Shown one piece after another: positions 33,114 to 33,139 of a stretch of 33,139 nt of DNA. The notes below the pieces were generated by a model. The model was given only the letters and a program-made list of their open reading frames with translations. It had not been told where the DNA came from and searched no databases. This DNA comes from Candidatus Fermentithermobacillaceae bacterium. GTDB taxonomy: Bacteria > Bacillota > Sulfobacillia > Fermentithermobacillales > Fermentithermobacillaceae. The stretch spans positions 1 through 33,139 of the forward strand of contig JAAZEL010000075.1 of the NCBI GenBank assembly GCA_012512325.1, written 5' to 3'. The position numbers were made by a program, and so were the translations under genes. Positions within the stretch are counted from its first letter, which is position 1; every line of letters starts with the position of its first letter.

Positions 33114-33139
33114 TGGTGCGAGGGAGGGGATTTGAACCC
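33114..33139 (-). tRNA. 3' end of a tRNA, probably tRNA-Leu, cut by window edge
   Basis: The minus strand reads GGG-TTCAAAT-CCCCT (T arm), CCCTCGC (acceptor 3' strand), discriminator A and an encoded CCA. The acceptor end CCTCGCACCA is characteristic of many bacterial leucine tRNAs (5' end GCGAGGG expected), but the anticodon lies outside the window. Confidence 0.75.

Overview
The window looks like a chromosomal segment of a spore-forming, anaerobic member of the Bacillota (Firmicutes), most likely a clostridial or deep-branching lineage. It carries the tig-clpP-clpX-lonB-lon order typical of that phylum, the sporulation pair DUF2953 (YtfI-like) and GerW/YtfJ, a class A RNase P RNA, and the complete set of [FeFe]-hydrogenase maturases HydE, HydG and HydF. 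Ribosome binding sites are mostly strong AGGAGG-type sites, and GTG and TTG starts are common. The species cannot be named from the sequence.

Layout. 1-3.7 kb: a secreted S-layer-homology protein cut by the window edge, a DUF1893 protein, a small membrane protein and a YqaA-like VTT-domain protein. 3.77-4.17 kb: rnpB with a clear sigma-A promoter. 4.4-6.6 kb: a LemA protein, a TPM-domain membrane protein and an RNase HI. 6.8-8.4 kb: a class III PLP aminotransferase. 8.4-9.1 kb: a structured GC-rich intergenic region holding one or two tiny hydrophobic peptide genes. 9.1-12.4 kb: a metallo-beta-lactamase-fold hydrolase and a fusion of a sugar-dehydrogenase-type beta-propeller with a serine beta-lactamase/PBP-like domain. 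12.9 kb: tRNA-Val(CAC). 13.1-17.6 kb: a TM1266-like ACT regulator followed by hydE, hydG and hydF, all on the minus strand, behind a promoter, a ~170-nt structured leader and a 15-bp terminator-like hairpin placed directly in front of the first ribosome binding site. 17.9-19.2 kb: the GerW and DUF2953 pair. 19.6-22.8 kb (plus strand): a HAD phosphatase and a prolyl oligopeptidase. 23-32.2 kb (minus strand): a GNAT acetyltransferase and the protein quality-control block lon, lonB, clpX, clpP, tig. 33.1 kb: the 3' end of a tRNA, probably tRNA-Leu.

Functional picture. HydE, HydG and HydF build the H-cluster of [FeFe]-hydrogenases, so the host probably makes or consumes hydrogen, although no hydrogenase structural gene lies here. 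Trigger factor, ClpXP, Lon and the sporulation-type LonB form a folding and proteolysis block.

The most unusual signal is non-coding. Between tig and the tRNA at the right edge lie 16 copies of a 17-bp imperfect dyad (consensus TGGTYYGRAATTGRCCA). They are spaced 32, 32 and 41-42 bp apart in a 105-106 bp higher-order unit that repeats five times. The dyad arms are kept while the spacers diverge, and the spacings are close to three and four turns of B-DNA. The second is the leader/attenuator-like RNA ahead of the hydrogenase maturation operon. Other repeats sit in the clpX-lonB gap, in the 3' end of the HAD gene and in the last codons of tig.
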